Shown here: positions 1 through 8,456 of the stretch, piece after piece
Numbering within the stretch: position 1 is the stretch's first letter
Layout: the number at the start of each line of letters is the position of its first letter
NCBI RefSeq assembly: GCF_002286815.1
Contig: NZ_MUNM01000090.1
Coordinates: forward strand, 62,001-126,000
Length of the DNA: 64,000 bases
DNA from: Pseudomonas sp. PICF141
Lineage (GTDB): Bacteria > Pseudomonadota > Gammaproteobacteria > Pseudomonadales > Pseudomonadaceae
Reading direction: 5' to 3'
The notes under the pieces: model-generated
The model's database searches: none
Told to the model about the DNA's origin: nothing
The model's input: the letters and a program-made list of their open reading frames with translations, nothing else
Program-made: the position numbers and the translations under genes

Positions 1-505
1 GTGCCGCGCACGCCGTTTTTGTTTGCAGGCGACGCATTGCGATGCCCGCCACGACCAGTTCGTAGGCTGCCTTCGATGCAGGCGGTAACGGTGTTGGATC
101 GAGTTCGGCGAGCCGGTGCTCAGCCTCCTCGAGGTGCCCGATCAGCAGCAAGCGGCGGATCTCGAGGTACCGCGCATGGGCGGCGTTGACCCAGTCGCCG
201 TGCGCCTGAAGCGTTGCCTGCGCGGCGTCGAGTGCCTTGGTCGGCCAGTTCAGATCCCGCGAGGCGAGCGCGATTTCGGCCTCGGCGACGACACAGCGCG
301 CCCGGGCCAAGGCCTCTTTCGGCCCGAAAGCACGTGCGGCGCTGCGCACCAGCGCCTTCGCGCGCACCAGATCCCCCAATTGCGCCATCGCGATGCCACG
401 AAGCGCGAGGGCTGGCGCATCGTCGCGCAAGGCGATGCGGTTCAGTGCGCCGAGGGGGTCACCCGCCGCGAGCGCACGGGCCGCCGCCGTGATCAGCGAA
501 TCCAT
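1..505 (-). CDS. Partial TPR-like helical protein, probable N-terminus of a helix-turn-helix regulator
   Basis: This leftward reading frame starts with ATG at 505 and stays open to the window edge (168 codons visible). The product begins MDSLITAAARALAAGDPLGA and is a run of alanine- and leucine-rich helices in a tetratricopeptide-like pattern. From memory of the family, proteins with this N-terminus are longer and end in a winged-helix or HTH domain, but that part is outside the window, so the regulator role is inference. Alanine, arginine and leucine content and GC are higher than in the neighbours. It lies 97 bases downstream of tonB on the same strand. No function is assigned. Confidence 0.6.
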   Translation of the reverse strand, partial: MDSLITAAARALAAGDPLGALNRIALRDDAPALALRGIAMAQLGDLVRAKALVRSAARAFGPKEALARARCVVAEAEIALASRDLNWPTKALDAAQATLQAHGDWVNAAHARYLEIRRLLLIGHLEEAEHRLAELDPTPLPPASKAAYELVVAGIAMRRLQTKTACAA

Positions 506-601
506 CTGAAGCGCGCCACCTGCCACCCCCACCGTTCGATGCCCGCTGATCAGTCTATCTCACGACCGCATAGCCGCACGCCGATCCGCCAGGGGTGCCG
601 C

Positions 602-1405
602 TCACTTGATCCGGTAGTGAAAGGTATTGCGCACGGCCGGCACCGCAACCGCGTGGCCGTCGACGATTTTCGGCTGGTAACGGAAGGTGTTGGCGGCGGC
701 CAGCGACGGACGCATGAACAACGGATGGCAACCGTCCAGTACCTTGGGGTTCTCGATGTGGCCTTGGGGATTGACGGTGTATTCCACGGTGCAATCGCCT
801 TCGATGTTTTTATCCAGCGCCCGTTGCGGATAATCCGGCGCGTCCTTGCTCAGGGGCAGATATTGGCGGCTGTCGGCAGCTGCCTGGGCGGCCTGCTGCC
901 GTGCGCGTTCGACGGCCAGGCGCGATTGTTCGGCGCGATGTGCCTGTTGCGCCTGCTCCTGGGCCTGGCGTTGCTGTTCGAGGTCATGGGTGCGTTTTTC
1001 TGTTTCCTGACGCTGGCGTTGTTGCTCGGCCTGGTGTTCGCGTTTTTTGTCTTCGACGCGTTTGCGGGCAAGAACGGCCTGATCAAGTTTCTGCGCCTGG
1101 ATCTGCGGATCGATAGCCGGTTTGAGGGGTTGGATGGGCGCCTCGGCAACCGGCTCCGGCGTCGACGCCGCTACCGGTTCAGGCGCCTGTGGCTGCGGTG
1201 CCGGTGGCAGCATCACCAGTTGCGTTCGCAACACCGCGGGCTGATCGAGCGCGGGTTTCTCCAGCGACCCGCCATGCACCAGCAACGCCAGCACGATGGC
1301 ATGCAGCCCTACCGCCAGGCTCGCCGCCAGACTGTTTTTCCAGAACCCGCTGCGAGCAGCGTCCCGCAGCGTCATGGATGGACTGTGCATGATCATTGCC
1401 GTCAT
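602..1405 (-). CDS. tonB: TonB energy-transducing protein
   Basis: A periplasm-spanning protein of 267 residues that passes proton-motive energy from ExbB/ExbD to outer-membrane receptors. A single membrane anchor lies near residues 23-45. It is followed by a proline-rich stretch (about 65-100), a long Gln/Glu/Arg-rich region of coiled-coil type (about 105-185), and a C-terminal TonB fold (about 185-267) with the pattern of a YPxxAL-like start and a final FHYRIK. Its ATG overlaps the exbD stop by four bases, so the two are translationally coupled. As the last gene of the phytase operon it probably serves the receptor encoded at 4645-7173. Confidence 0.9.
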   Translation of the reverse strand: MTAMIMHSPSMTLRDAARSGFWKNSLAASLAVGLHAIVLALLVHGGSLEKPALDQPAVLRTQLVMLPPAPQPQAPEPVAASTPEPVAEAPIQPLKPAIDPQIQAQKLDQAVLARKRVEDKKREHQAEQQRQRQETEKRTHDLEQQRQAQEQAQQAHRAEQSRLAVERARQQAAQAAADSRQYLPLSKDAPDYPQRALDKNIEGDCTVEYTVNPQGHIENPKVLDGCHPLFMRPSLAAANTFRYQPKIVDGHAVAVPAVRNTFHYRIK

Positions 1406-1854
1406 TGCGGGGCCTCGGTCACCAGCCCGAGGTTGCTCACACCGCCCTGCTGCAGTGCCGCCATGGCTGCGACCACGCTGCCGTAACCGGCGTCCTTGTC
1501 GGCGCGAATGTAAACCTGAGTGTCACGGCGTTCGGCAACAATCTGCGCGACCTTGGCGCGCATCTCGTCGAGCGCCACCGCACTGTCGGTCTGGTGCTGC
1601 GTATCCAGTTCACCGCCCAGGTTCCAGTAATAGCCGCCCTCGGCCTTCACCGACAGGGTAAGGATTTGCTGGCGGGTATCGGTGGCCAACGCTTCACTGG
1701 CGACCTTGGGCAGTTCGATCTTTACGCCTTGGGTCAGCATCGGTGCGGTGACCATGAAAATCACCAGCAGCACCAGCATCACATCGATGTACGGCACCAC
1801 GTTCATTTCGGCCTTGGGCCCGTGCTTGCGTTGCGGTCTGACGAGCATCTGCAT
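1402..1854 (-). CDS. exbD: ExbD, TonB-system proton channel subunit
   Basis: An inner-membrane subunit of 150 residues. It has the usual short cytosolic N-terminus, one membrane helix (about residues 20-40, VVPYIDVMLVLLVIFMVTAP) with the conserved Asp of the ExbD/TolR family at the start of the helix, and a periplasmic domain. It lies 7 bases after exbB and overlaps tonB by 4 bases. With ExbB it forms the proton-driven motor that acts on TonB. ExbD and TolR look alike. The neighbouring tonB and receptor genes, and the absence of tol-pal genes, favour ExbD. Confidence 0.92.
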   Translation of the reverse strand: MQMLVRPQRKHGPKAEMNVVPYIDVMLVLLVIFMVTAPMLTQGVKIELPKVASEALATDTRQQILTLSVKAEGGYYWNLGGELDTQHQTDSAVALDEMRAKVAQIVAERRDTQVYIRADKDAGYGSVVAAMAALQQGGVSNLGLVTEAPQ

Positions 1855-1861
1855 TCTCCTC

Positions 1862-2572
1862 TCAGGCTGCGACGGCCAGGTTCATCGGCGTGCCATGCAA
1901 GGTGCGATGCAAGCGCACCTGCAATTCATTGCCGAAGGCGTAATAGCGAGTCAGCAGGGTTTGGCTGCGCGCCGAAAAACGGTTGTAGGCGATCACTGCC
2001 GGGATGGCGGCAAACAGACCGATGGCCGTGGCGATCAGCGCTTCGGCGATGCCCGGGGCCACGGTGGACAACGTCGCCTGCTGCACCTGGGACAGGCCGA
2101 GGAAGGAATTCATGATCCCCCACACCGTGCCGAACAGGCCGATATAAGGGCTGACGGAACCGACCGTGGCGAGGAACTGCAAACCCTTCTCCAGGCGAAC
2201 TTCTTGCTCACTGATGGCCACGTACAACGCCCGTTCAACGCCTTCGAGCACCACATCGGCGGCATTGCACGAGTGCTGCTTGAGGAGGCTGAATTCCTGA
2301 AACCCGGCGTGAAAAATCGGCTCGACACCGGCTTCGCTGTCGGTGCTCTGTGCGCTGTCGCGGTACAGCGGCAACAAGTCCGTCGTGCTGCGAAAGCGTT
2401 GCATGAAGCCGTTCAGCTGCCGCTCGCGACGTTGCAGCACGCCGCTGCGCTGGATGATCAGGTACCAACTGAGCACCGACGCCAGCAAGAGGATGAGCAT
2501 CACGGCTTTGACCAGCAGGCTGGCGTCACTGATCAGGCCCCAGATGGTCATGTGTTCCAGTGTCGCTTGCAT
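1862..2572 (-). CDS. exbB: ExbB, TonB-system proton channel subunit
   Basis: A 236-residue MotA/TolQ/ExbB-family inner-membrane protein. It has an N-terminal membrane helix (about 15-38), a cytosolic loop and two further helices (about 130-200) carrying the family signature GLFGTVWGIMNSF and a Pro-rich PGIAEALIATAIGLFAAIPA segment. The ATG at 2572 has a GGAGT ribosome site. It is the first gene of the exbB-exbD-tonB trio and starts 97 bases after the phytase gene on the same strand. Homology with TolQ is strong, and context decides the name. Confidence 0.92.
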   Translation of the reverse strand: MQATLEHMTIWGLISDASLLVKAVMLILLLASVLSWYLIIQRSGVLQRRERQLNGFMQRFRSTTDLLPLYRDSAQSTDSEAGVEPIFHAGFQEFSLLKQHSCNAADVVLEGVERALYVAISEQEVRLEKGLQFLATVGSVSPYIGLFGTVWGIMNSFLGLSQVQQATLSTVAPGIAEALIATAIGLFAAIPAVIAYNRFSARSQTLLTRYYAFGNELQVRLHRTLHGTPMNLAVAA

Positions 2573-2668
2573 GGTAAAACTCCTTGTCTGACGCTCTCGG
2601 GCCGGCGATGCGCGACGGCCGTTGAGCTATTCGATGAAATAGTGATGACAGGTTGATGACTGGCCGGG

Positions 2669-4582
2669 TCAGGGCAATTGCAACGCCTTGGTGACCTCGG
2701 CCCAGGGCACGAATTTGAAGTTCTGGGTTTGCTCGGGCATGCGTTTGCGCCCGTCCTGCACCACCAGCATGCCGTGGCTCCAGGCGCCGCCGAGATTGGC
2801 CGAAGTGACTTCCAGGCCATCGGTTTCCGAAGCGCCGTCAATGCCTGCCGCCGCGTTCAGCCCTACGCGAAATGCGCCGCGAGAGGCGAACGGCGGTTCG
2901 GCATCGAGCACCACATAGCTGTCGTTGCCCTGGCTGGAGATCACCAGATAGTCCTGCGTCGCGCTTTGATAGAGCGCCAGCCCTTCCACATCCGCCTGCA
3001 ACTGCGCACCGACCTTGATCACGCTGCTGAGCGTCGCCGGCTGATCGGCGCGGGCGTCCACCGCCCAGACGCCGACATCCTCTTCACCGAGAAACAGGCG
3101 CTGGCGCTGGTCGTCGGCCACACAGCCTTCGGGCTGGCTATCGACCTTGAACTGGCGCACCAACTTACCCTGTACGCTGCCGTTCAGCGCGCTCAGGCGG
3201 TATTGCAGGAAGGTGCCGTCCTTGCCGTTGGCGATCGCGTAGAGTTCGCCGCTGGCCGGTTGAAACAGACAGATGCCGTAGATGTCGTCGAGCGGCGTGG
3301 GAATCTCGCCGGCTTCGCGCAACTCACCGCTGGTGCGGTCGATGCTGAACAAGCTGAGGCTGTTGTGATCGCGATTGCTCGCCACCGCAAGATCGACGGT
3401 CTGTTGACCGAGCTTGAAATTCGGTCGTATATCGACGTTGTTCAGCCGCCCCACCGGCAATTCCTGCAGCAATTTGCCTTGCAGGTCGTACGCCATTAGC
3501 CCCTGCTTTTTATTGGTGCCCAGCACCCTACTCAGGGCGGGTTGCTGTGGGTGAATCCAGATCGCCGGATCATCCGCGGCATCGCCCTGGCGCCCTACCG
3601 GTTCGCTTTGGCTGATTGCTTGTACGTTCGCCAGCACCGGCGCCAAGGGCACCGGCGTGGCTTGCCAGTCGAGTTCGCCCTGATACAGACGGCCGTCATC
3701 ATCGTCGCGCAGCAGTACGTGCAAACCATTGGCCGTCGGGCGCAGGGCGAGGTTTTCCGGTTCTTTCAGACCTGGCAGCGTCAGTGTGGCCTGAGCCGTC
3801 CAGCGTTCGCCCTGCTGCTGATAGAGATGCAGCTGCGCGGCTTGCGGGTCGAGTGCGACGATGCCACCCGGCACCAGGGCCATTGCACCCGCGGCCTGTT
3901 TGATTTCACCGAACGGTTCGCGCATGGCCACCGGTGAGCGCGTCACATCGGCTTCGGCATGCGCCGGATAAGCCCACCAACCGACATTTTCCTCATTGAC
4001 CATCAATTGATTGGCCGCATCGTCGACCTGGCAAAACTGTGCCGACGGCGGCAGTGGCAGACCGCGCACCCGTTGCGGTTGCGGGTTCAAAGTGACGCCG
4101 TTGCCCACCAGCCATTGCTCACCCTTGCCCTCCTCGCCCACCAGAAACAGGAACAGGTTGCTGGCTTCGTCGCGGTACAGGCACAAGCCGTTCACCGGGT
4201 AATCCCGTGTTGGCAGATACACCGGTTGCCCCCAACTGCGCCTGGCCGGATCGAGACTGACCAACAAGGCTTGTTGACGGGCGTTGTCGAGGCTGGCCAC
4301 CAAAACGTGTTGGCCGGCGGCGCGGCTGTCCAGGCTATTGAACGAACCCTTCAAACGCGCCAGCTCTTTGCCTTGCGCGTCGAGCAGTAGCAAGCCGTCT
4401 CGCTCGCTGGCGGCCAGGCGTTCGGGGCCGAGGCCAGTGGGTAAAAACGCCACTGCGTCGACCGCCAGGCTCGGCGCCCAAGGTGTGAGGCTCAGGTTCG
4501 GCGCGGCCGCCATGGCCTGGCCGATGGTCAAACTGATCAGGGTGGTCAGCAGACCGTGTTTGGGTAACCACGAAATACTCAT
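2669..4582 (-). CDS. Exported beta-propeller phytase (3-phytase family)
   Basis: A beta-propeller phytase, which removes phosphates from phytate using calcium, probably in the periplasm or outside the cell. The second half (from about residue 330) has the family hallmark: ADDPAIWIHP, then GTNKKQGLMAYDL, RLNNVDIR and later SQPEGCVADD and DVEGLALY. The first half resembles a second, incomplete propeller, so the protein (637 residues) is a tandem-domain type rather than the single-domain form of about 380 residues. ATG 4582 gives a clear signal peptide ending in AMAAA. An upstream ATG at 4612 has no ribosome site. The gene is 62 bases from the receptor gene and shares its strand. Confidence 0.88.
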   Translation of the reverse strand: MSISWLPKHGLLTTLISLTIGQAMAAAPNLSLTPWAPSLAVDAVAFLPTGLGPERLAASERDGLLLLDAQGKELARLKGSFNSLDSRAAGQHVLVASLDNARQQALLVSLDPARRSWGQPVYLPTRDYPVNGLCLYRDEASNLFLFLVGEEGKGEQWLVGNGVTLNPQPQRVRGLPLPPSAQFCQVDDAANQLMVNEENVGWWAYPAHAEADVTRSPVAMREPFGEIKQAAGAMALVPGGIVALDPQAAQLHLYQQQGERWTAQATLTLPGLKEPENLALRPTANGLHVLLRDDDDGRLYQGELDWQATPVPLAPVLANVQAISQSEPVGRQGDAADDPAIWIHPQQPALSRVLGTNKKQGLMAYDLQGKLLQELPVGRLNNVDIRPNFKLGQQTVDLAVASNRDHNSLSLFSIDRTSGELREAGEIPTPLDDIYGICLFQPASGELYAIANGKDGTFLQYRLSALNGSVQGKLVRQFKVDSQPEGCVADDQRQRLFLGEEDVGVWAVDARADQPATLSSVIKVGAQLQADVEGLALYQSATQDYLVISSQGNDSYVVLDAEPPFASRGAFRVGLNAAAGIDGASETDGLEVTSANLGGAWSHGMLVVQDGRKRMPEQTQNFKFVPWAEVTKALQLP

Positions 4583-4644
4583 GAACAGGCAAAGTCCTTG
4601 TCGTGCATCCATCAGGGCGGCAGCACCGGGCTGCCACCCGGGGC

Positions 4645-7173
4645 TTAGAAGTGGGTGAAGGTCAGGCCGAGCTTGTAGGTCGGGCCGTATTCTTCGTATT
4701 GGCCGTTGTAGGAGCGGTTGCCGGTGTAGACGAAGTACGGCTCGTCGGTGAAGTTCTGCGCCTCGAAGCTGACTTGCAGGTTTTTGGTCAGCGAATACCG
4801 TGCGCTGAAATCGACGAAGGTCTGGGCATCGACGTGCAGGTCATGGGCCTTGTCATTGATCGAGGCCAGCTCAAAGAGGTAATCGGACTTGTAGTTGGCC
4901 GACAGGCGCAGGCTCAACTTGTCGTCTTCCCAGCCAAGCATCAGGTTGCCGACGGTGTCGGACTGATTGGGCAAATCGATGCTGCGCTTGCGGCTGACCC
5001 CATTGGCGGCGTCGAAGCCTTCGATCTCGGCATCGGAGCGGCTGAAGGTGGTGTTGGCGCCGAGCAGCAGGCCGTTCCAGGGTGCGGGCAGCCAGTCGAA
5101 TTTCTGCGAGTAGGCCAGTTCCAGGCCATAGAGTTTGGCGCTGTCGCCGTTGGCGAACGTGTGAGCCTCGGAGAAATCGGCCCAGGCGCCGGTGCCGGCC
5201 AGGTCGGTGTTGTAGACGAAGTTCTTGATGTCTTTGTAGAACACGAATGCCGAGACCGTGCCGGCATGGCCCATGTAGTGCTCGATGCCCAGGTCGAGGT
5301 TGCTGGACTCCAGCGGTTTGAGGTCCGGGTTGCCGAACGTCGCCTCGTCATCATCGATGACAAAACCCGGCGCCAGTTGGCCGAAAGTCGGGCGCACCAC
5401 GGTCTTGGTCCAGGCCGCGCGCACCTGAGTGTTCTTGTCCAGTTGATAGCGCGCATGCAGGCCGGGCAACCAGTGGTGATAACGGCGTTTGGTTTCGGTG
5501 GACTGGAACTCGCCGTCGGTGGCGCCCGTGCCCTTGGCTTCGAACTCGGTGCTTTCGTAGCGCAGGCCGGCAATGAAACGCCAGTCGTCGATATCGATGG
5601 TGTTCATCAGGTAGCCGGCGTTGATGTCTTCGCTGATCTTGAAATCGTTGACCCGCGATTCGGTCTCGTCGTAGAAGTCCGCCCGATTCAGGCCACCGAT
5701 CAACTGCTTGATGGCGCTGCCGCTGATGCCTGGGCCGAATTGGCCGAGGCGGTAGTCCACGGAGCCTTTCTTGAATTGGCTGAGGTTGAGCTGTTCATCG
5801 CTCAAACCCAGGTCGTCGAAATCTTCATAGACCCAAGCGTCGAGGTTGTTGTCTTTGTTGCGGCGGCTGACCTTGCCACCGAATTTGACCTGGGACGCAT
5901 AGCCGCTGAAGTCGTAGTCGCGGGCCAGGTCCAGGCGCAGGTTTTTCTCGGTGTCGGTGGTTTTCTGTTTTTCCCAGTCGACCTTATCGAGACTGAAGTT
6001 GTCCGGGTTGTAGAAGCCCTGACCGATGATGGGCCGCGGCTTGTCGTTGTCGTGGAAACCGCTGTCGGTGAAATCGTCGGTGCCGTTGAACGCGGCGTTG
6101 GCGATGTGGCCCGGGCTGTCTTCGCTGGAGCGGCTGTAGCCGGCCTGACCGCTGAGGGTCCAGAGGCCGAACATACGCTCGCCACCCAATACGTAGGACT
6201 GGATTTCCTGGGTCTCTTCCCGCTGCTTGAGTTTGCGGGAGCCTTCGGCGTCACCTGATTCCCTCGCTGCCAGCGGGTCGGCGAATTCGAGACTGGTGGA
6301 ATTGCGCGTCTCGCTGTCCTTGTAGCGGCTGTACAGAGTGCGCAGGTAATAGCTGCTGAGGTCGTCAGGCTTGTAATCGAAGTTCAGGCCGCCACCGGCG
6401 CGTTCACGGCGGATGTCGTAATCGCGTTGCTCGAACTCCTGCAACCTGGCGCCTTGCTCAAAATCCCAGGCGCCGCCGGTTTCGACGTTATCGGAGCCGA
6501 AGTCGCGCTTCTGCCAGCTCAGCGCCGCAGCGACGCCGAAGTTGTCGATGCCGTCGCCAAGGCTGAAGCGATCACTGATGGCGCCGGAAAATTTCGGGCT
6601 GGTCTGTTGGGTATTCTTGTCGTAACTGGCTTCGCTGCTGCCGGTGTAGAACAGTCCTTTGTGATCGAAGGCCGAGAGGCTTTTCACCTCCACGGTGCCG
6701 CCCAGGGAGTTGGCGTCCATGTCCGGAGTCAGGGTTTTGATTACCGACAAGGACTGCACCAATTCCGAGGGCAACACATCGAGGGCCACGGCCCGGCGTT
6801 CGCTTTCCGGTGAGGGCACCAGCGTGCCGTTGATGGTCACGCTGTTCAGGTCCGGACCGAGGCCACGCACGCTGACAAACCGCCCTTCGCCCTGGTCGCG
6901 CTCGACGCTGATGCCTGGCAGACGCTGCACCGCTTCGGCAACGTTTTCGTCCGGCAATTGCGCCACGCCATCGGCATGCACCACGCTCTTGATGCTGTCG
7001 GAACTGCGCTGCTCCTTGAGCGCCTGATCGATGCTCGCCGCCTGGCCCACCACTTCGACGTGTTCGGTGTTCGCCACGGCTTCGGCGGCGCTCAGGCGTT
7101 CACTGGCGATCGCCATGGCCAGGGCGGTGAGCGTGAAGCCGACGACTCCGGCGGTGTTGCTGCGCTTGTACAT
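4645..7173 (-). CDS. TonB-dependent outer-membrane receptor, probably for phytate or its products
   Basis: An outer-membrane gated channel of 842 residues. ATG 7173 is chosen because a strong GGGGGAGGA site precedes it and a signal peptide ending near SAAEA follows; the open frame continues further upstream without support. After a TonB-box-like stretch (EHVEVVG) comes a plug domain (about 55-170) with LPDENVAEAVQRLPGIS and VRGLGPDLNSVTING, then a 22-strand-type barrel ending in the aromatic residue expected for outer-membrane insertion (LTFTHF). It belongs to the Xanthomonas/Caulobacter-type receptors. Linkage to a phytase and its own TonB-ExbBD suggests the ligand is an inositol phosphate; this is inference. 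Confidence 0.87.
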   Translation of the reverse strand: MYKRSNTAGVVGFTLTALAMAIASERLSAAEAVANTEHVEVVGQAASIDQALKEQRSSDSIKSVVHADGVAQLPDENVAEAVQRLPGISVERDQGEGRFVSVRGLGPDLNSVTINGTLVPSPESERRAVALDVLPSELVQSLSVIKTLTPDMDANSLGGTVEVKSLSAFDHKGLFYTGSSEASYDKNTQQTSPKFSGAISDRFSLGDGIDNFGVAAALSWQKRDFGSDNVETGGAWDFEQGARLQEFEQRDYDIRRERAGGGLNFDYKPDDLSSYYLRTLYSRYKDSETRNSTSLEFADPLAARESGDAEGSRKLKQREETQEIQSYVLGGERMFGLWTLSGQAGYSRSSEDSPGHIANAAFNGTDDFTDSGFHDNDKPRPIIGQGFYNPDNFSLDKVDWEKQKTTDTEKNLRLDLARDYDFSGYASQVKFGGKVSRRNKDNNLDAWVYEDFDDLGLSDEQLNLSQFKKGSVDYRLGQFGPGISGSAIKQLIGGLNRADFYDETESRVNDFKISEDINAGYLMNTIDIDDWRFIAGLRYESTEFEAKGTGATDGEFQSTETKRRYHHWLPGLHARYQLDKNTQVRAAWTKTVVRPTFGQLAPGFVIDDDEATFGNPDLKPLESSNLDLGIEHYMGHAGTVSAFVFYKDIKNFVYNTDLAGTGAWADFSEAHTFANGDSAKLYGLELAYSQKFDWLPAPWNGLLLGANTTFSRSDAEIEGFDAANGVSRKRSIDLPNQSDTVGNLMLGWEDDKLSLRLSANYKSDYLFELASINDKAHDLHVDAQTFVDFSARYSLTKNLQVSFEAQNFTDEPYFVYTGNRSYNGQYEEYGPTYKLGLTFTHF

Positions 7174-7248
7174 GAATGTCCTCCCCCAAGAGTCCGTTAA
7201 CGCCAGGCAAGAGGCCCGGCAACTGGGAGGGCACGCTAGGGATGGTGG

Positions 7249-7266
7249 ATGACGCTTCTGTGACAG
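7249..7266 (-). promoter_or_regulatory. Candidate Pho box upstream of the receptor-phytase-TonB operon
   Basis: Read on the minus strand the site is CTGTCAC-AGAA-GCGTCAT. It has two direct heptamers 11 bases apart, the geometry bound by PhoB. The first matches the consensus CTGTCAT/C fully and the second at five of seven positions. It lies about 75 bases upstream of the receptor start codon. Phosphate-starvation control of a phytase operon would make biological sense, but the assignment rests on motif reading alone. Confidence 0.45.
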
Positions 7267-7532
7267 GGATTGGCGGGAGGTGCGGTAAACCGGGGTTTTG
7301 CCGGGTTTCGGTGAAGGAAGTGAGCTGAAATGACTTGCTCCCGCAGACAACAATTCTGTGGTGAGTGAGTTTTCCTGTGGTGTGGGGCTTACCTGTGGTC
7401 CACACTCGCCAGAAAATCCCATAGGACCATGAGCTGATTCGACCTCCCTGCTCCATTCCCACCCCGTCACCCGACTGTCACAAACATCTGCTGTGCTGGC
7501 GCGCATTGCTTCTTCGCCAAAGGATCGCGGCC

Positions 7533-8447
7533 ATGTTCTCTGTGCTCAAACCTCACCGTTGGAAACTCGCCCTGCTGCTGTTGGCCGCCCATCTGGGGTT
7601 GCTCCTGCATCTGGCCTGCGGCGAGCTGAAACCGGTCAGCGAATGGGTCTGGCTGGACGTCGTCGGTGAAGGCGGTTCGGCGCTGCTGGCGTTGGTCTGG
7701 TTGGGGTTGGTACTCAAGAGTCGGCCGGCCGGGCGCGTCACCAATTACCTGGTGCTGGGCTTGAGCGGTATCTTCTTTTCCTGGTGGATCGACAGCCTCG
7801 ACGAGTTTATCCGCCTGCCCAACAGCATCACCTGGGATCACTGGCTCGAGTCCGGGCCGATGCCGGTCGGCATGATCCTGCTGACCATCGGCATCTATCA
7901 CTGGCACCGCGAACAACTGGCGATCAGCGCGCAGATGGAGAAACGCGAGCGGCTGTTCCGCGAGCATCGGTTGTTCGACAAACTCACGCCATTGGGCGGC
8001 GCCGATTACCTCAAGCGGCAACTGACCGGCAGCCTTGAGGAAAGTCATAGCCACCAACAGCCGCTGTCGTTGTTGGCCCTGGACCTGGACAACTTCTCGG
8101 CCATCAACCAGGCCTTCGGGCATGCCGAAGGCGACGCCGTGTTGCAAGCGCTCAGTCATTTGCTGCTGCTCAACCTGCGGCGCCAGGACTTGCTCTGTCG
8201 ACTGGCCGGCGACCGTTTCGTGGTGCTGCTGCCCAACACTGGCGAGAGTCAGGCACGGTTGCTGGCACTGGAGCTGCAACAGGCGGTTCAGGGCCTGGCA
8301 CACAAAACCCGGCAGCATGGCGAACGCTTGCAACTGTCGGCGAGCACAGCGGTGGTGATGGCGCTGAACGAGTCGCCGGAGGCCCTGCTTAAACGCCTTA
8401 ACCTGGCGCTGGCCCGGGCCAAACAGCCTCTGGCCAGAACCGCTTGA
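7533..8447 (+). CDS. Membrane GGDEF-family protein with altered signature (AGDRF)
   Basis: A 304-residue inner-membrane protein. Hydrophobic helices at about 10-30, 45-65, 70-95 and 108-125 are followed by a coiled linker and a GGDEF-type domain (from about residue 150). The domain keeps LLALDLDNFSAINQAFGHAEGD and CRLAGDRFVVLLP, but the GGDEF active loop reads AGDRF, so diguanylate cyclase activity is doubtful; it may be a c-di-GMP binder or a structural remnant. ATG 7533 has an AAGGA site, while the frame is open from a TTG at 7506. The stop is 10 bases before the AraC-type gene, so the two are probably cotranscribed. Confidence 0.8.
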   Translation: MFSVLKPHRWKLALLLLAAHLGLLLHLACGELKPVSEWVWLDVVGEGGSALLALVWLGLVLKSRPAGRVTNYLVLGLSGIFFSWWIDSLDEFIRLPNSITWDHWLESGPMPVGMILLTIGIYHWHREQLAISAQMEKRERLFREHRLFDKLTPLGGADYLKRQLTGSLEESHSHQQPLSLLALDLDNFSAINQAFGHAEGDAVLQALSHLLLLNLRRQDLLCRLAGDRFVVLLPNTGESQARLLALELQQAVQGLAHKTRQHGERLQLSASTAVVMALNESPEALLKRLNLALARAKQPLARTA

Positions 8448-8456
8448 GGCCTGGCC

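Noticed and set aside
116-1486. Long plus-strand open frame of 456 codons
   Set aside because: It is the antisense of tonB and neighbouring genes; the tonB/exbD frames on the other strand have clear families, ribosome sites and coupling.
4603-6258. Plus-strand open frame of 551 codons
   Set aside because: Antisense shadow of the TonB-dependent receptor; Val/Ala/Gly-rich with no family pattern.
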